Positions 26,038-39,389 of a DNA stretch of 64,000 bases are shown here, in pieces; the first letter of the stretch is position 1; the number at the start of each line of letters is the position of its first letter. The stretch is taken from positions 1,116,001-1,180,000 of the forward strand of contig VICG01000010.1 in the NCBI GenBank assembly GCA_008692225.1, in the 5' to 3' direction. A program made the position numbers and the translations under genes. Source of the stretch: Monilinia fructicola (lineage: Eukaryota; Ascomycota; Leotiomycetes; Helotiales; Sclerotiniaceae). The notes beneath the pieces were generated by a model. It did not search any database. It was not told the origin of the DNA and saw only the letters and a program-made list of their open reading frames with translations.

Positions 26038-26957
26038 ATGTACTCTTCCATCGGCAGTACTTACGAAACCGGCTTTGGTCATGACCCTGGTCTACTGTCT
26101 TTTCTCGCTAAGACTCTTCCTCGTGGGTATTTCTTGTTGTCTGTATCTCTGACGTGTGATAAAGTCCTAATATTCCATATCTAATTCAACTCACTGTTCA
26201 TATTCTACAACTTCTGGCTCTTATCACAAATATAAACGCCATGTAATTATGGCTATCTATTTCAATTCCACCCCGAAACCCAAATCATCAGTCCAGATCC
26301 CATGATAATAGCTCTCTAACATTCGCTACCCCCTCACCACAGTACTCCCCGCACACTCACACATCCTAGACCTCGGTTCCGGCACCGGCCGTCCCGTCGC
26401 TTCCACCCTTGCAGAAACCGGCCACCAAGTTTTCGGTCTCGACTTTTCCGAAACCATGATCGCTTTGGCCAAAACCGCTGTTCCTAATGCTACTTTCGCC
26501 CTGGGCGATATGAGAAGCTTCGAACCGCTTGAATACTGGCATGTAGAAGAGGGTTTCGATGCCGTATTTAGTATTCTCTCTCTCTTCATCTTTAGTCGAG
26601 AGGAAATTGAGGGGATGGTGGGGAAGTGGGCACGGTGGGTTAAGCGGGGAGGATTGCTTTGTATTTGTACTATTGCGGCGGAGGACTTGGTGCCGAAGAG
26701 GGAGCGTGGGGAAGGGAAAGGGGATGGAGAAGCGGGCGGGCGCTGGGAATGAAGACGGGATGTGTGCGAGGGAGATTGGGGGGAGATTTTTTGGGAATAG
26801 CATTCGCTTTACGTTGTTTGGGAGGGAAGGGTGGCGGTGGCTTTTGGGGAGAAATGGGTTCGAGGTTTTGTGGGAGGAGACGGATCTTTTTAGGCCGCCT
26901 GTGGAGGCGGAGAGCAATGAGGAGCCGCATTGGTTTTTCGTTGCGAGGAGGCTTTAG
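26038..26957 (+). CDS. Class I SAM-dependent methyltransferase, one frame break
   Basis: Exon 1 from ATG 26038 (MYSSIGSTYETGFG) to 26122; donor GTGGGT, 220-nt intron with CTCTCTAAC shortly before the acceptor at 26341-26342; exon 2 from 26343. The join gives LLPAHSHILDLGSGTGRPVA, with the glycine-rich SAM-binding motif I (DLGSGTGRP). Next come the acidic end of strand 2 (VFGLDFSETMI), motif II-like GDMRSFEP and the post-motif WARWVKRGGLLCICT. Between about 26700 and 26752 the frame changes and continues as NEDGMCAREIGGRFF to the end (EEPHWFFVARRL). One surplus base in a G-rich run explains it (233 codons after correction). A 49-nt GT-AG intron (from about 26705) fits the frame too but lacks a branch site. 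Substrate unknown. The start is uncertain; an alternative ATG at 25986 is in another frame. Confidence 0.72.
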
Positions 26958-27529
26958 GCGTGATCTTGGACGGGGTATGGATGGCTGGACAGTCTGGTAA
27001 TAGGCGATGTCTGGGGTGGATGGATGCACATATGGAAATGCCTTGAAGCTCGGTGCATATAGTCGTTATGATTCGAGTCGCAATGAAAAGGTGTATTCAA
27101 GTAGAAGAAGTCTTGGAAATCAAATGCACGGAGCTGCGGATTCTACATGTCGGTTCATGCATGGACATACATAACTATCCCTCCCATTATACACAACAGA
27201 GCCACCGCCATCAGTACCGACCATGGATCTTGCACGTGAGCCCGCAACATCCCATCGCAGTAAACATAGCAGAGCCCCAGCAGACAAACGAACCAAACTC
27301 CTCCCTAGCAGCTGCCAAGTCCCGGCAAAATATAGAAGCTCATCGCGCACGAGGCAAAATGTTGATGTTTTTCGCGAATAGAGTATGATTTTCTGTGATG
27401 CGAGATTGGAGCGTATGCAGAGTTGCTCGCTGCTTGCGAGGTCTTTGGCAAGGATGTTACTGTGTGTATTGGGGGGCTCATGTTAATTTTTGGAGGACGA
27501 CACAGGTGAGGGATCTGAGGGAGGGTATA

Positions 27530-27575
<46 letters not shown>

Positions 27576-28027
27576 GGAGGCGCTCGGGAGCTCGCGGGGG
27601 GTGATGTGGGGTTTTAGTGTGGCAGGCAGATGAGGGGACGTGTGTGAGAAGAGAAGACTGGAACTGGGGGCGATATGATGGTAATTGGTAATTGTGATCT
27701 TCATGGTCGGTGGGTGGATAAATAGCAGATGATGCGTCGAGTTCTAGCTCTTTGAATCTTGGTTCTAGTTATGATGGATATTTTGAGGCTCACCGGGAAA
27801 CTGCGAGGGTGAAATTATCCGTGCGCGAGTAGACCTAGAACTAGATAATCTAGAGCCAAAACTAGTTGTGGTACGGCGATGGCATTCACGTGAATGCGTG
27901 TTAATCTCGCGCTTGCGAGATCCTAGGCAGCCACGGCTTCTTGCCATTTCCTTAAATTCAGAAAGATTTCCCGGAGAGATCCAAACTTTGCTCATTTCCG
28001 GATTGGACAAAGTCAACATCATGAACG
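26958..28027. other. Gap upstream of LIG4
   Basis: Contains (TATC)n at about 27528-27574, about eleven copies. No gene is supported. The last 300 bases presumably contain the LIG4 promoter; no specific site is called. Confidence 0.6.
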
Positions 28028-31000
28028 ATGTCGTCGAGTCAGCAGAATAGAAACAAAAAACCTACGGCCGAGGCGATAGCTGATGATGAACGTCAATATG
28101 CGCACAGCCCCATCAGCAAGGAGGAACTCAACGACAAGTAAGTGGCTCGATCTCGTCCTGCATCAATTATGATCGATATCTGATCAAACACACAAGGTAT
28201 CCCAACCGTCCCCGTAACCATGGAAAAACATTACCCTTCCATGAACTATTCATCTCCATCTTCAACCCGCTCGAAGCGCACAAGAAGAAAAAGCCAGGGC
28301 CAGCCACGGCACGCAAGAAAGGAGGGCCCCATGGGCCGAAGAACCTCCCGCCTCACGAAGAGCGGAGAAACATCATCGTCCGGTTCATGTCGCGATGGCG
28401 TAGCCAGGTCGGCGACGATTTCTTTCCCGCGCTGCGACTTATTGTTCCCGAGAGAGATCGCGATCGAGCCATGTATGGATTGAAAGAGGCTTCGGTCGCG
28501 AGGCTCATCATCAAGGTTCTGAATCTGTCGAAAGATTCTGATGATGGGTACAACCTTATGAATTGGAAGCTACCTGCGCGGGGGCCTCCGAGTGCTAATT
28601 CGGGGGATTTTCCCGGTAGGTGTTATGAGGTTTTGTCGAAGCGGCCGATGAGGCAGAAGGTTGGCGATATGAGTATTGGGGAGGTTAATGAGTTGCTTGA
28701 TAAGCTTGCTCTGGCTCAAAAAGAGGAAAATCAATTGCCTATCTTTCGAGAATTTTATCAGAGGATGAACGCGGAAGAGATGGTTTGGTTGGTTCGAATG
28801 ATCCTGAGACAGATGAAGATTGGTGCTTCGGAAAAGACATTTTTGAATGTAGGTTAATGGAGATCAGGTTTCTTCTGGTTTACTTTGCGCTAACCTTTTA
28901 CTCTAGCTCTGGCATCCAGATGGAGAGGCACTTTTCAATGTCTCTTCTAGTCTTCGTCGAGTTTGTTGGGAACTTACTGATCCGGCCATCACATTAGAAG
29001 CTGACGAGACAGGTGTGGAGCTAATGTCATGCTTTCAACCTCAACTCGCACAATTCATGCCAAGTTCGTTCCAGAAACTGGTTGACAAAATGTGTCCTCA
29101 GGGTCCAGGAATTAAGGATCAAGAATTCTGGATCGAGGAGAAATTAGATGGTGAACGAATCCAGATGCATATGGAAGAGAATGATGACGTACCGGGGGGT
29201 TACCGCTTTTCATGGTGGTCCCGAAAAGGTAAAGATTATACATATCTCTATGGAAACAATTTTGAAGACGACAATTCGGCGCTCACAAGACATATGAAAA
29301 ATGCTTTCGATCCAAGGGTATCGAGTATTATCCTGGATGGTGAGATGATCACATGGGACCCTATCACGAACAAGATGGTAGCTTTTGGTACTCTGAAGAC
29401 AGCTGCCATATCGGGAAAAAACGATCCATTTTCTGATACAGCTGCTAGGCCGGTCTTCAAAGTCTTTGACTGTTTATATTTGAATGGTGTTAATATCATA
29501 AAATACACCTTGAGAGACAGGCGCAACGTATTGGAGAGTTCGGTCTTTAATGTTGAGGGACGTATCGAAAAACATGACTTCAAACCCGCCAAATCGGCTT
29601 CCGAGATCGACCCTGCTCTGAGGAAAATTGTTACCGAAGGAGCTGAGGGGCTGGTATTGAAGAATCCGGGATCAATGTACAGACTAAATAGTCGAAACGA
29701 TGACTGGATGAAAGTCAAGCCTGAGTACATGACCGGATTTGGAGAGTCTCTGGATTGTATCATCATTGGTGGCTATTATGGATCAGGTCACCGAGGGGGG
29801 AATTTATCATCATTCTTATGTGGTTTACGTGTCGATGACAAACAAATCAGGGTTGGTAAGTAGCCCCTCGCCTCAAATAACAAACATCTGCTTACCACAA
29901 GACAGGAGCAAACCCCATGAAATGTTTCTCGTTTTTCAGAGTAGGCGGCGGGTTCAACGCAGATGACTATGCCGCCATCCGCCATCAAACCGACGGAAAA
30001 TGGATAAAATGGGACGCCAAATCTCCACCCACTGAATTTATCGAACTAGCTGGCTCCCATCAAGAAAGGGAACGGCCAGATGTTTGGATCAAACCCGAAG
30101 ATTCCATCGTGGTAGAAGTCAAAGCTGCCTCAGTAGGCGTATCCGATTCTTTTCGCACCAACTTTACCCTTCGATTCCCGCGCTTCAAGCGTTTACGCCC
30201 GGATAAAGATTGGAAGAGTGCTCTTTCAATTGAAGGATTCATGGAATTGAAAGCGAAGGTTGAGGGGGAAGGAGATGACAAGTTCGAAGTTGACAAGAAG
30301 AAGAGAGATCCGCACAGAGCCAAGAGACAGAAAATTATCGCAGGCACAGCAGATGATGAGAAACCTGCCTACGCAGGACCTCATACCGATGTGTTCAAGG
30401 GGATGAGATTCTGCGTTTTGAGCGAGATGCTTCATCCAGTTAAGAAAAGCAAGGTGGAAATCGAAAAGATCATCAAGAACAATGGTGGACAAATATCCCA
30501 ATCACCTAATGGCAAAGATGATATCGTCATAATTGCCGATAAAAGAGTCGTCAAAGCCGCCTCGCTTATCAAAATTGGCAAGACGAGTATCGTGAAACCG
30601 ATATGGCTGTTGGATGCCGTTGAACAAATGGAAAAAGATGCGAAACTGGGAGGACCGAGATATGTTCTTCCGTTTGAGAAGGGCCGACACATTCTACACA
30701 TAACGGAAGGAGATGAAGAGGAGATGGAAGGAAATGCAGATCAGTATGGAGATAGTTATGCGAGGGATGTCAACTCGGATGAGTTGAGGAAGATATTCGA
30801 AACCATGGGTGATATTGAGCACGAAGATGAAGAGACAAAATTTGACGCCGACGCCTTCTTAGCGGAGTTGGAGGAAAATGGCAAGGGACTTGGCTTGGAC
30901 AAGATGAAGTCGTGGATGTTTAGGGGGTGTAAGGGGGTCTTTGTGGTGGGTGAAAAGATCCATGGTGATTTGAGGCTGGAGATGAATCACTTTGAGTTTG

Positions 31001-31227
31001 GGAGAGGTGTGGTCCTAGAGATGGAGGATCTCGAGAACCAAGCAGACAAGGGACGTGTCACGCACATTATCTTTGCGGATGATATGGAGGGCAAGGCTCG
31101 GGATATCAAAAAGGACTTTGGGGGAAGGGGGAGTGGGCCACATTTGGTTGGTTGGAGATGGATTCGAGATGCCTGGGAGAAGGGCGAAGGCAAGTTGGAC
31201 GAAAAGGAGTATCTGATCAAGGGTTGA
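28028..31227 (+). CDS. LIG4: DNA ligase 4 (non-homologous end joining)
   Basis: ATP-dependent ligase that seals double-strand breaks with XRCC4/Lif1 in the nucleus. Exons 28028-28137, 28197-28848, 28907-29855 and 29906-31227 join in frame to 1010 aa, with GT-AG introns of 59, 58 and 50 nt. The start chosen (MSSSQQNRNKKP) lies next to an overlapping ATG that stops at once. The N-terminal DNA-binding domain is followed by the nucleotidyltransferase core with active-site lysine in EEKLDGER (K333), motif III-IV SSIILDGEMITWDP, EGLVLKNP and WMKVKPEY. The OB-fold contains the family sequence MKCFSFFRVGGGFN. Two BRCT repeats follow (about residues 725-815 and 920-1010), with the XRCC4-binding linker between. 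No frame break in 3 kb of coding sequence. Length fits fungal Lig4. Confidence 0.96.
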
Positions 31228-34200
31228 TTTAACAGGTTGAGGGGATCGGAGTTGGATTTAAGGGGTTCGGGGCGTTTGGCAACTTTTATGATTCGTTGTA
31301 GGATATCCAACGAAAGGGGCAATGGCAAATGTAGGCAAAAGCTGCCAAATTCTAATGCAAATCATATTATGAAATATATCATGCATAAATTTTTTTTTAT
31401 ATCAATCCGACAATTATTCGGTACAATACTTATTAAGTAATGTATTTATGTATAGTACATGGTCGATATCAGAATTTCGCCATCGCAATACTAGAGTACG
31501 ACCTATTCCTAACCATCGCAACCCAGATGAATTCTAAATTCAATAGCCTAATCCATTTCCCGTTTAATTCCACCCGATCAATTCCACCAAATATACTCAA
31601 TACCTTACCCAATCCATGCCAATCTAATCTAATCTACCTAATATCCCTACCAGATCTCCGCAGTCCATCACCACCCGTTTAATCCCATCCCATCCCGCTA
31701 CGATCTACAGCATCACATCACATCACATCACCCATCCAATCCAATCCAATCTATCCTCCATCCTATCGACGGCCCTTCTAGCCCCCAGCTTAAACTATAT
31801 GAATCCACACCATCTAATCAAATCAAATCAAATCAAATCACCGCAGCACAGTACCTATCTACGAGCCGGAGGACTACGTCATCAGCTGGTGATCTCATCA
31901 GTAGACATTTATTACCTTGGGCCTACTTAACGCAACTGCTATCTTTGCAAACCTGGAAGGACAAAGTCGCGAATTAATCAGAACTCGGCCACCCTAGAGT
32001 ACCACAAATATGGCTATATATGCCATATCCGGTTTATGGCATAATTCCATATTCAAAATGGTTTTTTAATATACAATATTTGGGAATCCATGGATCTCTA
32101 AGCATATGGTATAGGAATAGGAGTTAATACTAATAGTTTACATCCTATTTTGAGCTTAGTTTGTTAATCTTAGTATATTAAGCTAAGCTTATTTAAGTAT
32201 ACTACGAGATTTCGGCTTATTTAAGCGTATTGCTTTATTTGGGCATATTCGAGCATATTATAATCTATAGTATTATTATTGTTGTTGTTGTTGTTGTTAT
32301 TGGTAGTATTGAAGCTATTTAGAATCTAAAGTGGTTAATATGTTATTGATGGAAGGGGGGGGGGAGCGGGGGCATTTTCGAAATAGGGGAGTGGAAGCGA
32401 GGTAGAAAAAGCAATTCTTTCAACGAATGGAATAACTTACTATTGATGGTATTGATGATATTAATAGTATTGATGGTATTAATGATATTGATGATATTGA
32501 TGGTATTGAAGTGAAGTTAAAGAATCGAAGTGAAGTTGAAGAGTTGAAGTGGGATTGAGAATGGTATACTAGTATTTGAAGCTATTTTGAAGCTAATATA
32601 GTATTTCTGAAAATCTTTCAATGTGGACGCTTTAAAAGCTTCTATCACTATATACGTAAAATATACGCTATAATAAGATTTAGGGAGGATTCTAGGAATA
32701 TATGGCATCCTGCCAGAAAAGTGGTACTCTAGGGCCACTGATTCATACGGTAATACCGTAGAAGGAAGGGTACTGGCAACGGAGATTTTCTTTTCTATCT
32801 ATCTATCGCATCGCATCGCATCGCATCGCATTTGGGGCTGCACGGCGGAAGTTGGTACCGCTCGATCTGAGCCGACTCCCTGCGCACGGCTAGGCGCCGA
32901 TCGCGCGTGCATGGTTATGGCCGGGGGGACTTGGGATGACCCTTTTGGGCCTTTGGTCTTCGTCTCCTGCGCGGAAAGCTCTCGGTGTAGATTCTGAAGA
33001 TGGATATAGAATCTACCCCGGCTCATGATCAATCAGCTCTTCGATGGCAATGCCGTGCCGTGCTGTATACGTACACCGCGTCGCGTCGCGCCGGGGCGCG
33101 GCATGGATCCCTCTGGATCATTTGTTTGCGCGCCCTGTCTATCGTTCCGACTGTCCGGTTTCTCGAGAAGCGCACGGAGGCGTTTGCTCTCGGCGGAACG
33201 GCGGAACGACGATTGCTGGGCCGTGGCGAGACGCTTGTGCAATTGCAAGGTGCGTGAGCAGATTTTCTCCTGGGCGTTTCGTCGGCTAGATTGTCTTGGG
33301 AACTGCACGTGCGGACCCGTGGCCATGGGAGGGGCATGCGGTGCTGCAATCAAGCGTTTGCAAATGAATGAGCTGGTGGCGTGGGAGTCCCTGATGGATC
33401 TAATGATGGGAGTCGATATTTTTTTGGCTGATTTTCAATATTTATTACCCGCGCGCGTGATGGGTGGAATATAGCTCGCTGGAGTCTACGTTTCTCGGGG
33501 AGATATCGGACGCGCGGAGAGACTGCGGAGAGCTTTGTGCCGGATATAATATGCCATGACAGAGCTGGGCGTAATGCAGTCTCGAACTGGGTGGCGATCG
33601 TGCATCTTGGCATGGGAAAGGGGAAATAGTTTGCCGAGGGAAAACCGATCATCAGATCAAGCTGCGAGAATTCCGACTTGACCACATTAATCTCGAAACC
33701 AGGATTTGGAGAGCAGCTCCACAGGCCACGGCGGTCGTCATCACTAGTAAAGAAGATGTTGCGTGGGAATGCCAGTGCTTCCACCAAAGTCATTGAAGCC
33801 GTCGGATATCCGTTACCTCGCTCCGACAGGACTACTCCCACGCCACGCCGTTTCCTCGATATATTGTAGTGATTGACGATATCTCAATTCCGCCCGCAGG
33901 TAAACCGATTACGCAGCGCGTATCATAGGATAGCTTTCTAAGATATCGAGAATATTTGAAATCCTGATGATTTGATTGGCTGATGAAATACTTCTCCCCG
34001 CTAAGCGAGGCTCCCTGAGTTGGCTGTTTGGGGGATAGACAGCCGTGGGCGGCGCTCTGTCCTATTTCACTTTAACAATATTTGACAGAGGTTATTTTTC
34101 ATCACCAATATATTCTATGCTAGCTATGCCACGGTCTTGTTACATCAGAAACCGAGAGCCTTTTTGCCTCTTTTTTTCACTTTCTGGTGCGGCGTCGCAT

Positions 34201-36855
34201 GCTTCGTTTAGTTCTCGGGAGCCGAGACGATGCATGTTACGGTGCTATGGCGTTACGGTACAGCAAACCAACATATCAAATTTCTCTCGGGGGCCGAGTT
34301 GTCTTTTCGGGCGCGGATAAAACTCAGGGCTGTGAGTGCGGCCTGTACATACTCGGGCCGCAGGAGTGCATCGTGTCCTGAGGTATGCGCGGTGTTCGCG
34401 AACCGAGCGGCACAGTTTCTATCCGGGCTGTGAGCTTCTTGCTGCTACCTAAGTCTAGGTCGTAAAGAGCTCAACGATAGAAGCCGAGGCCGATGCATAA
34501 AATGGTTTATGTGCAAGTACTATTGTAACTACTATTTCGCCGAGTAGATAACGGTATTTGAGATCTCTCGTATTTTCTTCTTCGTCTCTCCTCTCCCCTC
34601 GAGTGTTTTATCAGTGGTGCATACATCCCATCGACATCCAAAGCATCGGGGCTAGATTTCTGATACCCAAATCCAGTAACCGCCGTAGGTATGAATAGAA
34701 CCACCACCGGTGTCAAGATTTAATGACATGAGCACCATGAATATAAGAAATCTCAATACCATGGATTTCTTGGAATGATATCTGTTTGCTTGCTACCCAT
34801 CTTGGTATATCACCCGTATACACTACTAGAGCCTTTGTAACGCTTCTAATCATTCACATGCATCGTCAGTCAAGCCTTGTACAAGCTGGTCTTTCATCCG
34901 CTCTCGAAATTCCCAGGTTCCTTGACCCGAGTAGCTTTTTCATTGTTTGGCCTGCTGGGCACCTGTAGGAACCAATACGTGAGTGACGTCTGGAAGACAC
35001 AAAAGAAGTACGAGGCCGTGGTCAGAATTTCCCCAGACGCCGTGTTATTCTCTACTTCGGGTGCATGGAAAGGCGCCCGTTCGTTTTTCGTCAAGTATCT
35101 ATAGATCCTGACTGATGGATGAGAACCAAAGTCCATCATCACCTTCATGTCAGATATATACGCTTGGTAGGAAGGAAAGCCAATCGTGCAAGACCCCAAC
35201 ATTTCCCGATCAAAGCGACGCCATTTATGTCTTTCGCAAGGAGACTTTCGAGGCATACAACATCGCATCAACCAACTCTCTTTGCAGCTTCAAACGCCGC
35301 CGCCGCAGCGTCCTTCGCTACGGCCTTTTTCTGCTGCCGCGCTTCGGGATTCGGGCTCCGGACGGCATGATCACCACCCGCCCATACCCAAGCACCTTTG
35401 CGAGAAGTAGCTGGGCGTATTGATACCAACATAGCCATCCAACTAGTGCTTCGATATCCCACCTTTGCCATCATTTCGCACATGACCTTTCGCGAATCAT
35501 TTTCTGCATTGCCCGCCAGCGCGCTGGATTGCGTCACCGGCTGACGCGCTTGCAGCATTCAAGATGTACAATGGAATTTTCGTGTCGCGGGAGGACTACG
35601 GTGGGATTAGCTTTTTTGATATGATGATGATGCTGCTGCTGAAGAAACTGCCTTCAATCGCAGAACAGCCAAGAACACTTCTCAAAGCACCACCAGTGAG
35701 AGCGCGCGCAATGGTACAAATGACCGAAATGCAAAGTCGACAAACGTATCCCTATATATTCCATCTCTCACCTCCCCCGTGATCCCTCTCATTCCTTCCC
35801 TATCTTCATCTAGCAAACAAACAAACCCATCAAGCTACCAATTAATCAGCTATATCCCCATAATTCTAACAGATACCCACAACAACAACAACAACAACAA
35901 GAAGAAGAAGAAGAAGAAGAAGAAAAAATAATACTACACAAAGCCCTTGCAACCTTACAACCAGCCCACCTCACTTCACCTCACCGCACCGCACCTCACC
36001 GCACCTCACCTCACCCCACCCACCAAATGAATTCCAAAAACCACAGCCATCCCACCACAAAACTCACAACGTGATTCCATCCCCGCGATTCGCCTTGGCC
36101 AGTCTTTATACCCCCATCCTCAATATCAGACCCAGGATTGCTGACCGCGTTGGCGCGGGGGGAATCACGTGGGACGGTCGGTGGTGGAAATTTTGGCTAT
36201 CTTTTGACACCTACCTCTGGCTTGTTGGTCGAGTTGCAGACCACCACGATGCAATCGATGCCTTTGGGAGAATCCAAGGGCGTTGAGAAAGTCGTCCCTG
36301 TGGCCGTGCATGTAAAGTTACCTAGGTACTTACCCCACCGTTGTTAGAGAATGAAGAAGGGAAAGAATCAGCGTGAAAGATGACTTCACGTTCAAATTAT
36401 TTTCAACCATGATTTTTGAGATAACATCTTGATTCCTATTTCATATTTACCTACACAGACAAGACCTTAAAAATCAACTCATATCATGATATTTGTGCCT
36501 AGAAAAAACGCCGTTGATACATCCCCCCGATCCATCCCATCCCAGTGGCCATTCCGCCCTAGCTCTCATCTTGCCCGTCCCTTTACTCCTACATTTCTCC
36601 CCCCGCCGAGCCTATTATAAAACGGCAAGTGAATGCATCAAGAAATGCAAAATGTTTGAAGAACGAAAAAGTAGATGTTTTGAAGAATAAAAAAAAATAG
36701 AAATGTTGAAGAACAAAAAAGTACAGGAAAATAGGCCGTGTCAATCATACCCAATCAAGCATGATAGTCGTACCAGAAAATTATCCTATGCTTGAAAGAA
36801 GAAAAATTACAGAAAATGAAATCTGTCTAGGCTGTTTGAACCCGTTATCGACAAA
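31228..36855. other. Gene-poor accessory gap with P450 relic
   Basis: From 31440 to 32800 AT-rich with pentanucleotide and other short repeats (CAATC, ATCAA, CATCA; GTT-type run near 32280; GATATTGAT near 32450-32510). (TCGCA)n occurs at about 32806-32830. The stretch 33050-33350 is unusually CG-rich and CpG-rich. A P450 relic lies at 34871-35104. (CAA)n passes directly into (GAA)n at about 35880-35925, followed by (CCTCA/CCGCA)n at 35961-36015. Three imperfect copies of an ATGTTTGAAGAAC unit lie at about 36648-36725. No intact gene seen. Confidence 0.5.
34871..35104 (+). pseudogene. Cytochrome P450 N-terminal relic
   Basis: The translation starts without an ATG and reads ALYKLVFHPLSKFPGS, then YVSDVWKTQKKYEAVVRISP and DAVLFSTSGAWKG before a stop. 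This matches the region just after the membrane anchor of fungal P450s (FHPLxKFPGP; W...KYGxVVRIxPxxLxFxxxxAWK). The usual P after FPG is S. Nothing resembling the I-helix, ExxR or haem-binding motif was found downstream, and the frame is lost after AWKG. It is a decayed fragment with no expected activity. Confidence 0.6.
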
Positions 36856-39389
36856 TTAAAACTTATGACTTGATTGAAGAACCCAAAAACGCCAACCGTC
36901 CCAATTTTGTTGAAAAAGAAAAACCTCACTATCCACTTCAGAAGCATCTTCATCAGTCCAGTTAGCTTCACTTCCAGATACAATACGGGTGCACAGTCGA
37001 TCATTACTAAGGACGTGCCAGCAGGTCCTTTGTAAAGTGGATATCCTTTTTGCTTCTTCATCATACTACTGTTGACAGTAGCACTACCACGGAACTGAGG
37101 AGGCTCATCATCTGGAGTATATCGGTTTGCTCGGGCGGCACGAAGTCTGGCGAAATAATCTTCATTTGTATCCTCTTCCGGCTCAGTCTCAGACACATCT
37201 CCATAAGTTTCCCAGTTCTCAGAGCCAGAGGCAGTGTTTTGCGGAACTAGACGTAATAGAATGTTGACGACTGCTAGCAGGTGGTGCAGATCCATAGGTT
37301 AATGACTGGCTGAAGTTTGATCGCGTTGATGATCTCAGATCTTGAAATGATTGAGGTCTTTCTTTGGACTTTGGTGGCGCTTCAAATACATCTTCTGGAG
37401 AAATCGGTCGAACGCTGCTTCCCGAAGAGGCAAAGCTCTCGTTACGATAATATGTTTGGGTCGAAGGAGCGGATGGTGGTGGTGGCTCAAATAGCTCACG
37501 CATCTTTGGAGGTGGAGCCCTCGATGGCGGTGGACCCATTTTACCTCTAATTGTGCTAGTCGCCTGCCTTGATTCTGGTCGTATAGATTCAGCCCGTCGA
37601 TTGCGCTCTGGAGAGTTAGGGAGGTTAAGACTTGACAAAGGTATACGGTTTGGGAGCCTGGAAGGTGATCTCATACCACTTGCTGCAGAAACTGAAGCGG
37701 AGGATTGATGTCTCTTGAGTGTCCCCCCTGCGGTTGGAGTTTTGGAATCGGATCTATTTGGGGGAGTAGGTCTTGGCGCGCTATTAGAACGACCTAGAGT
37801 TCCAGCCTTGGCGATGGTTTTTGGAGGGGGCTTCATGGTGTTTGGAGGTGGTCCTGCTGGTGTCTTTGAACGTGGTCCTGGGGCAGGTTTTTGCATCGGA
37901 AGCTTCGAGTTTATCAAGGTATGGTTCTCCATGAACCATAAAGGGGCGTCCGTATTCTTCCTCCCAATCTTTCCAAAACCTTTCTCAATTTTGCTGCGAT
38001 TTTAGGTAAGTCTTTAGCAATTCTCTTTCTCATCTTTTCCTCCCTCAACAAACGTGTGGGGTCACGCTTTTCTCCCTTCTGGCCACGCATCATGAGGCGA
38101 CTGGCATCTTGCGATGACGCTTTGAAGATCATCTCTGTCTTTAACAAGTGATTGATGCTCGTCTATGAGGGCCAAAGTAGGTGCGCGTTGCTCCTTGAGG
38201 GCCTCGAGACGTTCAATTTCCTGTTCATGGGCTTCCAAGAGAGCATCACTGTACACGTCTGAGAATGTGCGGGTGTGAACTCGAGCATCTCTTCCTCGGA
38301 GAAGTAAAGACCATCCCATAGCTCTTGCAACTTGTAGCGGGCATCCTCAACAAACAGATGTAGATTTTGTCTCTTGAGCTCGTTTAGTCTTGATAATTCA
38401 TCCTCAAACTCATTGATTTGTCGCATGCCACATCCTCGGTTGCTATTCAAGAATCGTTTCCTCTCAGGTTCTTCGACGCCCAGCTTCACCCACAAAGCTT
38501 CAACTGTAGTACGAAGATCTCTCAATCGCTTCTCCCGTCCTTTCTTCTCATCCAACAACTTACTTTGCTTCATGCGAAGTCGAGAAATATCGTCTTCATG
38601 CAGACCTAGCTGCTCTGGCGCATCTCGATAATATTTGACGATCGCGCTGTCGGTCTGAGCCTGTGGGGTGCCAAGTTCAGCCCATAATTGAATAATGTTT
38701 TCCGCGGTAGCCTTCACTAATGCGACACGGCGATTGTATTCTTCGTAAACGCGTGTGAATTCATCATCGAGATCGCTTACATAGTTATTGGAAAGGTCGA
38801 AGGTGGGAGGAACACTGGCGTCAGGAGATGTGGGTGGAAGTTCAATTTGAATGTATGATGGCTCTAAATGAGATGAGTATGACTCAAGAGCTTGGACAAG
38901 TTCTGTATCAAATTAGCACCATTCATTGTTTCGCTCCAAGAATATAGATAGGGCTTACTCTTGACTTGTTCAAACCTCTCCTTGTGCAGCTTTGATATGT
39001 GTTTTGTGTTTTTCTTTTAACCCTTGTAGGCATTGCATCAAGGGATATGTAACTTTGAGATCATCATCGCTCTCGTATTCAAGATGGTCTTTGTCATCTT
39101 CGAGGGAAGCTTCCATCTGCTTAATTGTTGTTATGATTCGGTGAGCCTCCTCTGTCAAATCATCCTTTTCAGTCGCGACTAGTCGGACTTGGTTGTGTAA
39201 GGTTTCGGAGAGGGCAGCGAATAACTAAAAATGTTAGGTTTCACTACTTCCCTCCAGGCCAAGTAAAACACTACATACCTCTGATTCTCGACTCTCTCGC
39301 TCTCGAGATGGAACACCAATCTCATCGAACAAGCCATGAAGTTCATCAATAATCGTCGAGACCTGCGACGATAGGTAGCTAGTATCCAT
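36856..39389 (-). CDS. ASE1: Ase1/PRC1/MAP65 microtubule bundler, multiple frame breaks
   Basis: Anaphase spindle midzone crosslinker that bundles antiparallel microtubules. Exon 1 (39389-39279, MDTSYLSSQVSTIIDELHGL), intron 54 nt, exon 2 (39224-38959), intron 56 nt, exon 3 from 38902. Family landmarks are all present: ISKLHKERFEQVK joined by splicing to KLVQALESYSSHLEPS, ELWDGLYFSEEEMLEFTPA, SDVYSDALLEAHEQEIERLE, ASSQDASRLMMRGQKGEKRD, REEKMRKRIAKDLPK, DWEEEYGRPFMVHGEPYLDKL, a Ser/Pro-rich tail and VSGSEANWTDEDASE near the end. They lie in different frames. Breaks fall near 38999-39006, 38266-38267 (two bases), 38121-38123, 37970-37972, 37888-37892, 37237-37240 and about 36981-36990. Correcting them gives 806 codons. 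The stop at 36856 is inferred. Two of the segment joins rest on my memory of the family sequence. Confidence 0.85.

Noticed and set aside
33029..33353. Overlapping open frames on both strands in the CpG-rich stretch
   Set aside because: All are Arg-rich, without conserved motifs, and follow from lack of stop codons in CG-rich DNA.
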